Source of the DNA: Oscillospiraceae bacterium
GTDB taxonomy: Bacteria; Bacillota; Clostridia; Oscillospirales; Oscillospiraceae
Assembly: GCA_017524845.1 (NCBI GenBank)
Contig: JAFXUU010000090.1
Location: 1-40,595, forward strand
Length of the DNA: 40,595 bases
Reading direction: 5' to 3'
Each line of letters opens with the position of its first letter. Within the stretch, counting starts at the first letter, position 1. The notes under the pieces are model-generated. The model ran no database searches, was not told the DNA's origin, and worked only from the letters and a program-made list of their open reading frames with translations. The position numbers were made by a program, and so were the translations under genes. This document shows positions 33,805 to 40,595 of this stretch, in pieces.

Positions 33805-35227
33805 GGGCGGAAAGCCCCGGGAGGCCTGCGGCGTCTTCGGCGTCTTCGCCCCGGAAAAGCGGGATCTGGCTCCGATGGTCTACCACGGGCTCTTCGCCCT
33901 GCAGCACCGGGGGCAGGAGAGCGCGGGCATCGCCCTCAACGACGACGGGCTTTTCCGGGCCCACCGGGACGCGGGCCTGGTGGGCGAGGTCTTTTCCGGC
34001 GACGAGCTGGCGAAGCTGGGCGAGGGCAACATCGCCGTGGGCCATGTGCGCTACGCCACCACCGGCTCCGACGGGAAGCTGAACGCCCAGCCCCTGCTGG
34101 TGAACCACCGGAAGGGGGCCATGGCTCTGGCCCACAACGGGAACCTGACGAACGCCTCGGAGCTGCGCCGGATGCTGGAGGAGCGGGGCAGCATCTTCCA
34201 CACCTCCACGGACAGCGAGGTCATCGCCTACATGATCGTGCAGGAGCGGCTGCGCCGGGACAGCATCGAGGAGGCCGTCGCCGCCGCCATGGACGTGCTG
34301 GAGGGGGCCTACAGCCTGGTGATCGCCTCCCCGGCGAAGCTCATCGCCGCCCGGGACAGGCACGGCTTCCGTCCCCTGTGCATGGGATCGACGGCGGCGG
34401 GAGAAACGGTTTTCGCCTCCGAGAGCTGCGCCCTGGACGCCGTGGGGGCCTCCTTTCTCCGGGACGTCGAGCCCGGGGAGGTGGTGACCGTGGGACCGGA
34501 GGGCGTTTCCTCCGACCGCAGCCGCTGCGGCGCCGCCCCGAAAAGCCTCTGCGTTTTCGAGTATATCTATTTTTCCCGGCCGGATTCCGTGGTGGACGGG
34601 GCCGGGGTCTGCCTGGCCCGGCAGCGGGCCGGGGCCTTTCTGGCCCTGGCCCATCCGGCGGAGGCCGACGTGGTGATCGGCGTGCCGGATTCCGGGCTGG
34701 ACGCCGCCATCGGCTATGCCCGCGCCTCCGGCATCCCCTATGCCATCGGCTTCACCAAGAACAAATACATCGGCCGCACCTTTATCGCCCCCACTCAGGG
34801 GGCGCGGGAGAGCGGCGTGAGCCTGAAGCTGAACCCCATCCGGGACGTGGTGGCGGGAAAACGGGTGGTCCTGATCGACGACAGCATCGTCCGGGGCACC
34901 ACCTGCCGCCGGACCGTCGGCCTCCTGCGCAGCGCCGGGGCGAAGGAGATCCACATGCGGGTATCCGCCCCGCCCTTCGTCGCCCCCTGCTGGTACGGCA
35001 CGGACATCGACAGCGCGGAGAACCTCATCGCCAATCATCACAGCGTGGAGGAGATCGCCGGCATCATCGGGGTGGACTCCCTGGGTTACCTCACGCTGGA
35101 GCAGGTCCGGAATCTGACCGGCGCGCCGGGGGGCTTCTGCACCGCCTGCTTCGGCGGCGAATACCCCACTCCCGTCCCCCTCAGCGGGGAAAAGAACCGC
35201 TTTGAGCGGAAGATCCACGACACATAG
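33797..35227 (+). CDS. purF: Amidophosphoribosyltransferase
   Basis: A 476-aa enzyme for the first committed purine step, using glutamine and PRPP. Cys11 (REACGVFGVF) is the Ntn nucleophile exposed after removing a 10-residue propeptide. The PRPP loop is VVLIDDSIVRGTT. Cysteines that bind a 4Fe-4S cluster in the Bacillus-type enzyme are present: CVFEYIYFSRPDS, APCWYGTDID and the C-terminal CTACFGGEYP. The enzyme is thus probably oxygen-sensitive, suiting an anaerobe. It overlaps purC by 8 nt; asnB follows after 13 nt. Confidence 0.97.
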   Translation: MREGGKPREACGVFGVFAPEKRDLAPMVYHGLFALQHRGQESAGIALNDDGLFRAHRDAGLVGEVFSGDELAKLGEGNIAVGHVRYATTGSDGKLNAQPLLVNHRKGAMALAHNGNLTNASELRRMLEERGSIFHTSTDSEVIAYMIVQERLRRDSIEEAVAAAMDVLEGAYSLVIASPAKLIAARDRHGFRPLCMGSTAAGETVFASESCALDAVGASFLRDVEPGEVVTVGPEGVSSDRSRCGAAPKSLCVFEYIYFSRPDSVVDGAGVCLARQRAGAFLALAHPAEADVVIGVPDSGLDAAIGYARASGIPYAIGFTKNKYIGRTFIAPTQGARESGVSLKLNPIRDVVAGKRVVLIDDSIVRGTTCRRTVGLLRSAGAKEIHMRVSAPPFVAPCWYGTDIDSAENLIANHHSVEEIAGIIGVDSLGYLTLEQVRNLTGAPGGFCTACFGGEYPTPVPLSGEKNRFERKIHDT

Positions 35228-35240
35228 GAGCGTGAAGGAT

Positions 35241-36824
35241 ATGTGTTCCATCATGGGCTTTACGAAACTCACCATCGACGGGGAGACCCTGCGGAAATAC
35301 TTCGACCGCACGAAGTCCCGGGGGCCGGACATGACCCGCATCGAGCCGGCGGGAGAGGGCTGCCTCTGCTTCCATCGGCTGGCCATCATGGGCCTCCACG
35401 AGGAGGGGATGCAGCCCTTTTCCCTGGGGAAGGATAAGTGCGTCTGCAACGGGGAGCTCTATCTGTTCCGACCTCTGAAAAAAGAGCTGGAGGACGACGG
35501 CTACACCTTCGTCAGCGGCTCCGACTGCGAGATCATCCTCCCCCTCTACCGGGAGCACGGCCTGCGGATGTTCGCGGAGCTGGACGCGGAATTCGCCATG
35601 GTGATCTACGACGGGGAGAAGGACGCCTTCATCGCCGCCCGGGATCCCATCGGCATCCGTCCCCTCTTTTACAGCTACGACGCCGGGGGAAGCATCGTCT
35701 TCGCCAGCGAGGCCAAGAACCTGGTGGGCCTCTGCGCGGAGATCTTCCCCTTCCCGCCGGGGCACTACTGGGCCGACGGGAAATTCACCCGCTACGCCGA
35801 CGTGACAAGCGTGGACCGCTATGTGGACGGGGAGCTGGACGAGATCTGCGGGCAGATCCGGGAGAAGCTGATCCTGGGCATCGACAAGCGCCTGGACGCG
35901 GACGCCCCCCTGGGCTTCCTGCTTTCCGGCGGCCTGGACAGCAGCCTTGTCTGCGCCGTCTCCGCCAAAATCCTGGGGAAGCACGTGCGCACCTTCGCCA
36001 TCGGCATGGACACGGACCCCATCGACCTGAAATACGCCCGCATCGCCGCGGACTACATCGGCGCGGAGCATACGGAGGTCACCATGACGAGGGAGGAGGT
36101 CCTGTCCTCCCTGGAGGAGGTGGTGGCCCTCCTGGGCACCTGGGACATTACCACGATCCGGGCCAGCATGGGCATGTACCTCTGCTGTAAGGCCATCCAC
36201 GAGCGCACGGACATCCGGGTGCTGCTCACCGGGGAGATCAGCGACGAGCTCTTCGGGTACAAATACACGGACTTCGCCCCCTCCCCGGAGGAATTCCAGG
36301 CCGAGGCGAAAAAGCGGGTGGACGAGCTGTATATGTACGACGTGCTGCGGGCCGACCGCTGCATCTCCGTGAACTCCCTGGAGGCCCGGGTGCCCTTCGG
36401 GGACCTGGACTTCGTCCGCTACGTCATGTCCATCGATCCCAGGCTGAAGATGAACGGCTACGGCATGGGAAAATACCTCTTGCGCCGGGCCTTCGAAAAG
36501 GATAAACTGCTCCCGGACGAGATCCTCTGGCGGCAGAAGGCGGCCTTCTCCGACGCCGTGGGCCACAGCATGGTGGACGATCTGAAGGAATACGCCGAGG
36601 CGAAGTATACGGACGCCGAGTTCGAGGAAAAACGGAGGCAGTACGACTATTGCCCGCCCTTCACGAAGGAAAGCCTCCTGTACCGCGAGATCTTCGAGAA
36701 ACACTATCCCGGCCAGGCAAAAATGATCAAAGACTTCTGGATGCCCAACAGGACCTGGCCCGGCTGCGACGTGGACGACCCCTCCGCCCGGGTGCTCTCC
36801 AACTACGGGGAAAGCGGGGTCTGA
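35241..36824 (+). CDS. asnB: Asparagine synthase (glutamine-hydrolysing)
   Basis: A 527-aa enzyme making asparagine from aspartate, ATP and glutamine. Cys2 (MCSIMGFTK) is the glutaminase nucleophile after Met removal. CNGELYLF and SDCEIILPLY belong to the glutaminase domain. The synthetase domain has the PP-loop LLSGGLDSSLV, TGEISDELFGYKY and ARVPFGDLDFV. ATG 35241 was chosen because it leaves Cys at position 2 and follows AGGAG; the frame extends 39 nt upstream into purF. Its place among purine genes is unusual, but like purC and purA it draws on aspartate, and like purF on glutamine. Confidence 0.96.
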   Translation: MCSIMGFTKLTIDGETLRKYFDRTKSRGPDMTRIEPAGEGCLCFHRLAIMGLHEEGMQPFSLGKDKCVCNGELYLFRPLKKELEDDGYTFVSGSDCEIILPLYREHGLRMFAELDAEFAMVIYDGEKDAFIAARDPIGIRPLFYSYDAGGSIVFASEAKNLVGLCAEIFPFPPGHYWADGKFTRYADVTSVDRYVDGELDEICGQIREKLILGIDKRLDADAPLGFLLSGGLDSSLVCAVSAKILGKHVRTFAIGMDTDPIDLKYARIAADYIGAEHTEVTMTREEVLSSLEEVVALLGTWDITTIRASMGMYLCCKAIHERTDIRVLLTGEISDELFGYKYTDFAPSPEEFQAEAKKRVDELYMYDVLRADRCISVNSLEARVPFGDLDFVRYVMSIDPRLKMNGYGMGKYLLRRAFEKDKLLPDEILWRQKAAFSDAVGHSMVDDLKEYAEAKYTDAEFEEKRRQYDYCPPFTKESLLYREIFEKHYPGQAKMIKDFWMPNRTWPGCDVDDPSARVLSNYGESGV

Positions 36825-36853
36825 TCCCGTCGAAGGATAAGGAGGAGCTGGAC

Positions 36854-38143
36854 ATGAAAAACTGTGCGATCGTCGGCGTCAACTGGGGCGACGAGGGCAA
36901 GGGCCGGATGGTGGACCTGCTGACGGCGGGCTTCGACGTGGTGGTCCGCTATCAGGGCGGCGGCAACGCCGGCCACACCGTCGTCAACGAGAAGGGCAGG
37001 TTCGCCCTGCATCTGCTGCCCTCCGGCATTTTCCGCGACGGCGTGGTGAACATCCTGGGGCCCGGCGTGGCCCTGGACCCGGAAAACCTCCTGCAGGAGA
37101 TCCGGGACGTAGGCGCCAAGGGCGTGGCCGTCTCACCGGAAAACCTCCGCATCAGCGACCGGGCTTCCCTCCTGCTGCCCTGGCACCGGGACCTGGACGC
37201 CCTGGAGGAGCAGCGCCTGGCGGACAAAAAATACGGCTCCACCAAGCAGGGCATCGCCCCCTTTTATTCCGACAAGTATCAGAAAAAGACGGTGCTGGCC
37301 GGGGAGCTGCGGTATCCCGAAGAGCTGCGGAGCCATCTGCGGGAGCTGCTGGAATGGAAGAACCTGACCCTGACGCGGGTCTACGGGGCGGCGCCCTGCA
37401 CCATGGAGCAGCTGGAATGCTGGCTCCGGGACTATGCCGAACCGCTCCTTCCCTATCTCTGCGACACGGGGGAATTCCTGGCCGAGGCCCAGGCCCGGGG
37501 GAAGCGGCTGCTATTTGAGGCGCAGCTGGGCGCTCTGCGGGACCTGGATTACGGCATCTATCCCTACACCACCTCCTCCAACACCACGGCGGCTTACGCG
37601 CCCATCGGCGCGGGCCTGCCCTCCCTCCGGCTGACGGAGGTCATCGGCGTGGTGAAGGCCTACTCCACCTGCGTGGGGGAGGGGCCCTTCGTCTGCGAGC
37701 TCAGCGGCGAGGCGGCGGACAGGCTCCGGGAGGCCGGCGCGGAATACGGCGCCAAGACGGGCCGTCCCCGCCGGGTGGGACCTCTGGATCTGGTGGCCAC
37801 CCGCTACGGGGCCCGGGTGCAGGGGACGACCTCCATCGCCCTCACGAAGCTGGACGTGCTGAGCTATCTGGAGCAGATCCCCGTCTGCGTCCGCTATCGG
37901 GTGGACGGGCGGGAAACGGACCGCTTCCCCTTCCCCACGGAGCTGGAGCGGGCGGAGCCGGTGCTGGAATGGCTGGAGGGCTGGCACTGCGACATCTCCG
38001 GCGCACGGCGCTGGGAGGACCTGCCCGGGGCGGCGCAGGCCTACGTGAACCTCATCCGGGAGGCCGTGGGCTGCCCCATCGACTATATCTCCGTGGGTCC
38101 CGAGCGGGACAGCATCATCCTGCGCACCGAGGGAGGCGTCTGA
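36854..38143 (+). CDS. purA: Adenylosuccinate synthetase (divergent clade)
   Basis: A 429-aa enzyme joining aspartate to IMP with GTP, first step to AMP. The N-terminal GVNWGDEGKGRMVDLL and GGNAGHTVV blocks identify it, with SSNTTAAYAP and GTTSIALTKLDVL further on. Several usually rigid motifs differ: FEAQLGALRDLDYGIYPY in place of the common AQGTLLDIDHGTYP, and KQGIAPFYSDKY in place of the GIGPAY type. It is thus a divergent clade member but of normal length. ATG 36854 follows AGGAGG. One base separates its stop from purB. Confidence 0.94.
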   Translation: MKNCAIVGVNWGDEGKGRMVDLLTAGFDVVVRYQGGGNAGHTVVNEKGRFALHLLPSGIFRDGVVNILGPGVALDPENLLQEIRDVGAKGVAVSPENLRISDRASLLLPWHRDLDALEEQRLADKKYGSTKQGIAPFYSDKYQKKTVLAGELRYPEELRSHLRELLEWKNLTLTRVYGAAPCTMEQLECWLRDYAEPLLPYLCDTGEFLAEAQARGKRLLFEAQLGALRDLDYGIYPYTTSSNTTAAYAPIGAGLPSLRLTEVIGVVKAYSTCVGEGPFVCELSGEAADRLREAGAEYGAKTGRPRRVGPLDLVATRYGARVQGTTSIALTKLDVLSYLEQIPVCVRYRVDGRETDRFPFPTELERAEPVLEWLEGWHCDISGARRWEDLPGAAQAYVNLIREAVGCPIDYISVGPERDSIILRTEGGV

Positions 38144-38144
38144 C

Positions 38145-39560
38145 ATGACCGACCGCTTCGAATCCCCCCTTGCCTCCCGCTACGCCTCCGACTATATGCT
38201 CTCCCTCTTCTCCGCCGACACCCGATACCGCACCTGGCGAAGGCTGTGGGCGGCCCTGGCGAAGGAGGAGATGGCCCTGGGCCTTCCCATCTCCCCGGAA
38301 CAGGTCGCCGAGCTGGAGGCCCACGTCGAGGACATCGACTACACCTGCGTCCGCGCCCGGGAAAAGGAAGTCCGCCACGACGTGATGGCCCACGTCTACG
38401 CCTACGGGAAGGCGGCGCCCTCCGCCGCGGGGATCATTCACCTGGGGGCCACCAGCTGCTACGTGACCGACAATGCCGACCTCATCCTCTATCGGGACGC
38501 CCTGCGCTATCTCCGTGGGGAGACCCTGAAGGTGCTGGCAAATCTCGCGGCCTTCGCGGACAGATACAAGGCCACGCCCACCCTGGGCTACACCCACTAT
38601 CAGCCCGCCCAGCCGGTGACCGTGGGGAAGCGGGCGACGCTGTGGATGCAGGACCTGGTCTCCGACCTGGGAGAGCTGGACTTTGCCCTCGGCAGCATCC
38701 GCTTCCTTGGCTGCCGGGGCACCACGGGCACCGAGGCCAGCTTCCTGGACCTCTTCGACGGGGACGAGAGGAAGATCGACGAGCTGAACCGCCGCCTGGC
38801 ATCGGATTTCGGCTTTGCCGACTGCTATCCCGTCTGCGGCCAGACCTACCCCCGGAAGACGGACAGCCGCGTTCTGAACGCCCTTTCCTCCCTCGCCCAA
38901 AGCCTGTACCGCATGGCGAACGACATTCGCCTGCTGCAGCACGACCGGCAGCTGGAGGAACCCTTCGAGGACAGCCAGATCGGTTCCTCCGCCATGGCCT
39001 ACAAGCGCAATCCCATGCGCTGCGAGCGCATCTGCTCCCTGGCCCGCTGGCTCATGGCGGACGCCCTGAACGCCCCCATGACCGCCGCCGTCCAGTGGCT
39101 GGAGCGCACCCTGGACGACTCCGCCAACCGCCGCCTCTCCCTGCCCGAGGGCTTCCTCTGCGCCGATGCGATCCTGCGCCTGGCCCAGAACGTCACCGCG
39201 GGGCTGCGCGTCAACGAAAAGGTGGTGGCCCGGGCCGTGGCGGAATATCTCCCCTTCATCGCCACGGAAAACCTGCTGATGGAGGCCGTGAAGAAGGGCG
39301 GCGACCGGCAGGAGCTCCACGAGATCATCCGTCAGAGGTCCATGGAGGCCACCGCCCGCATGAAGGAGGGGGAGCCCTGCGACCTTCTCTCCCGCCTGGC
39401 GGCGGAGGAAAAGCTGGGCCTCTCGGCCGCGGAGCTGGCGGAAGTGCTGGAGCCGGGGCGCTACGTCGGCCGCTGTCCGCAGCAGGTGACGGCCTTCCTG
39501 GAAAAGCTCGCTCCCCTGCTGTCCGGGGTGGAGAGCGCCTCCGCGGAGATCAGCGTTTAG
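38145..39560 (+). CDS. purB: Adenylosuccinate lyase
   Basis: A 471-aa lyase that removes fumarate from adenylosuccinate and from SAICAR, serving both PurA and PurC products made in this operon. Fumarase/aspartase superfamily blocks are present: the flexible signature loop IGSSAMAYKRNPMRCERI (Ala where many have Pro), GATSCYVTDNADL, and TLGYTHYQPAQPVTVGKR with the catalytic His. Length is normal. The gene starts one base after purA and ends before a bidirectional terminator, so it closes the purC-purB operon. Confidence 0.97.
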   Translation: MTDRFESPLASRYASDYMLSLFSADTRYRTWRRLWAALAKEEMALGLPISPEQVAELEAHVEDIDYTCVRAREKEVRHDVMAHVYAYGKAAPSAAGIIHLGATSCYVTDNADLILYRDALRYLRGETLKVLANLAAFADRYKATPTLGYTHYQPAQPVTVGKRATLWMQDLVSDLGELDFALGSIRFLGCRGTTGTEASFLDLFDGDERKIDELNRRLASDFGFADCYPVCGQTYPRKTDSRVLNALSSLAQSLYRMANDIRLLQHDRQLEEPFEDSQIGSSAMAYKRNPMRCERICSLARWLMADALNAPMTAAVQWLERTLDDSANRRLSLPEGFLCADAILRLAQNVTAGLRVNEKVVARAVAEYLPFIATENLLMEAVKKGGDRQELHEIIRQRSMEATARMKEGEPCDLLSRLAAEEKLGLSAAELAEVLEPGRYVGRCPQQVTAFLEKLAPLLSGVESASAEISV

Positions 39561-39587
39561 CGGCGGCGCCCGACCGGCGCATAAAAA

Positions 39588-39630
39588 CGAAAAACAGGCG
39601 TCTCCGTCCTTTGGAGGCGCCTGTTTTGCC
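39588..39630. terminator. Bidirectional terminator between purB and the sulfhydrylase gene
   Basis: AAAACAGGCGTCTCC pairs with GGAGGCGCCTGTTTT around GTCCTTT (one G-U). The A-tract on one side and T-tract on the other serve both convergent operons. Confidence 0.9.
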
Positions 39631-39641
39631 GTTTTCCGAAA

Positions 39642-40595
39642 TCACTTTACGGCGGCGAAGCCCTTTTCCAGGTCGGCGATGATGTCGTCGATGTGCTCCG
39701 TGCCGATGGAGAGACGGATGGTGTTCCGGCGGATGCCCGCCGCCTCCAGCTCCTCGTCCGTCAGCTGGGCGTGGGTGGTGGTGGCCGGGTGGATCACCAG
39801 GCTCTTCACGTCCGCCACGTTGGCCAGAAGGGAGAAGATCTCCAGCCCGTCGATAAATTTGAAGGCTTCCTCCTGCCCCCCCTTGATGTCGAAGGTGAAG
39901 ATGCTGGCCCCGCCGTTTGGGAAATACTTCTCATACAGCGCGTGGTCCGGGTGGTCCGGCAGAGAGGGGTGGTTCACCTTTTCCACCTGCGGGTGCTTCA
40001 GCAGGTATTCCACCACCTTCTTCGTGTTCTCCGCGTGGCGCTCCAGCCGCAGGGACAAGGTCTCCGTGCCCTGCAGGAGGAGGAAGGCTGCGAAGGGGGA
40101 AATGCAGGCCCCGGTATCCCGCAGAAGGATGGCCCGGATGTAGGTGGCGAAGGCCGCAGGACCCGCCGCGTCGGTGAATTTCACCCCGTGGTAGCTGGGG
40201 TTGGGCTCGCTGATCCAGGGATAGCGGCCGGATTTCGCCCAGTCGAAGGTACCCCCGTCCACGATGACGCCGCCCAGGGTGGTGCCGTGGCCGCCGATGA
40301 ACTTCGTAGCGCTGTGGACCACGATGTCCGCGCCGTGCTCGATGGGCCGGATGAGGTAGGGGGTGCCGAAGGTGTTGTCGATCACCAGGGGGAGGCCGTG
40401 CCTGTGGGCGATGGCCGCGATGGCGTCGATGTCCGGAATGTCGGAATTGGGGTTCCCCAGGGTCTCGATGTAGATCGCCTTGGTGTTGGGCCGGATGGCT
40501 GCCTCCACCTCTGCCAGATCGTGGACGTTCACCAGGCTGGATTCGATGCCGTAGAGGGGCAGGGTGTTGGCAAGGAGGTTTGCCGTGCCGCCGTA
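39642..40595 (-). CDS. O-acetylhomoserine sulfhydrylase, 5' end beyond right edge
   Basis: The frame stays open to base 40595, giving 317 C-terminal codons. The first 21 (YGGTANLLANTLPLYGIESS and one more) continue the enzyme upstream of the GTG at 40532, which is therefore internal. It is a Cys/Met-metabolism PLP enzyme making homocysteine or methionine from O-acetylhomoserine and sulfide or methanethiol. The PLP lysine lies in VHSATKFIGGHGTTLGG. ETLGNPNSDIPDID and SLLANVADVKSLVIHPA are typical of the sulfhydrylase (MetY) branch rather than cystathionine gamma-synthase. The Cys-poor C-terminus ends IDDIIADLEKGFAAVK. The start and promoter lie outside the window. Confidence 0.93.
   Translation of the reverse strand, partial: YGGTANLLANTLPLYGIESSLVNVHDLAEVEAAIRPNTKAIYIETLGNPNSDIPDIDAIAAIAHRHGLPLVIDNTFGTPYLIRPIEHGADIVVHSATKFIGGHGTTLGGVIVDGGTFDWAKSGRYPWISEPNPSYHGVKFTDAAGPAAFATYIRAILLRDTGACISPFAAFLLLQGTETLSLRLERHAENTKKVVEYLLKHPQVEKVNHPSLPDHPDHALYEKYFPNGGASIFTFDIKGGQEEAFKFIDGLEIFSLLANVADVKSLVIHPATTTHAQLTDEELEAAGIRRNTIRLSIGTEHIDDIIADLEKGFAAVK

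Overview
The window is very GC-rich (by eye about two thirds G+C) and reads as chromosome of a high-GC Clostridia, most like the Oscillospiraceae. The pointers are LL-diaminopimelate aminotransferase (DapL), a type III glutamine synthetase, a clostridial split glutamate synthase, a GlnA-like protein paired with an ANTAR antiterminator, and a CotH / DUF4956 / VTC-domain cluster. I see no rRNA, tRNA, CRISPR array, phage gene or insertion sequence.

Layout. 1-1334 (minus): an unrecognised gene cut by the left edge and a nicotinamidase-like hydrolase. 1515-3692 (plus): two hydrolases, an alpha/beta hydrolase and an SGNH (CE2-like) esterase. 3757-7050 (minus): CotH-kinase-like protein, DUF4956 membrane protein and VTC polyphosphate-polymerase-domain protein. 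7350-9188 (minus): glnA-like gene followed by an ANTAR regulator. 9406-11004 (plus): pyrG behind an attenuator leader. 11005-11368: array of intergenic hairpins. 11369-13029 (plus): ECF-like sigma factor and a single-span membrane protein. 13090-28768 (minus): one gene run of about 15.7 kb, gltB1-gltB2-FeS-gltD-like-gltB3-guaA-carA-carB::dapF-dapF-dapL-glmS. 29101-32962 (plus): glnN and amt::P-II. 33088-39560 (plus): purC-purF-asnB-purA-purB. 39642-right edge (minus): O-acetylhomoserine sulfhydrylase, partial.

How it works together. Nearly everything from 7.3 to 39.6 kb makes glutamine or glutamate (GlnN, glutamate synthase, Amt) or spends glutamine (PyrG, GuaA, CarAB, GlmS, PurF, AsnB) or glutamate (DapL). 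Three transcription units, pyrG, the gltB-to-glmS run and glnN-amt, start with the same leader design. Each has a near-consensus promoter, then at once a hairpin with an AANGGC hexaloop (A1 and G4, the ANTAR recognition pattern). The 5' side of that hairpin is also the 5' arm of an intrinsic terminator. The ANTAR gene that would bind these leaders lies next to a glutamine-synthetase-like gene in the same window. This is a compact, apparently self-contained RNA-antitermination nitrogen regulon.

Most unusual points: (i) the three matching leaders, each with one canonical hairpin and an invariant A-C mismatch in the terminator stem; (ii) a CarB fused to a DapF domain that has lost one of its two catalytic cysteines, directly upstream of an intact dapF; (iii) a short GlnA with Lys where the catalytic flap Glu is expected, suggesting a sensor rather than an enzyme; (iv) an ANTAR gene whose only well-placed start codon is ACG; (v) an Amt with a tethered P-II domain lacking the uridylylation tyrosine.
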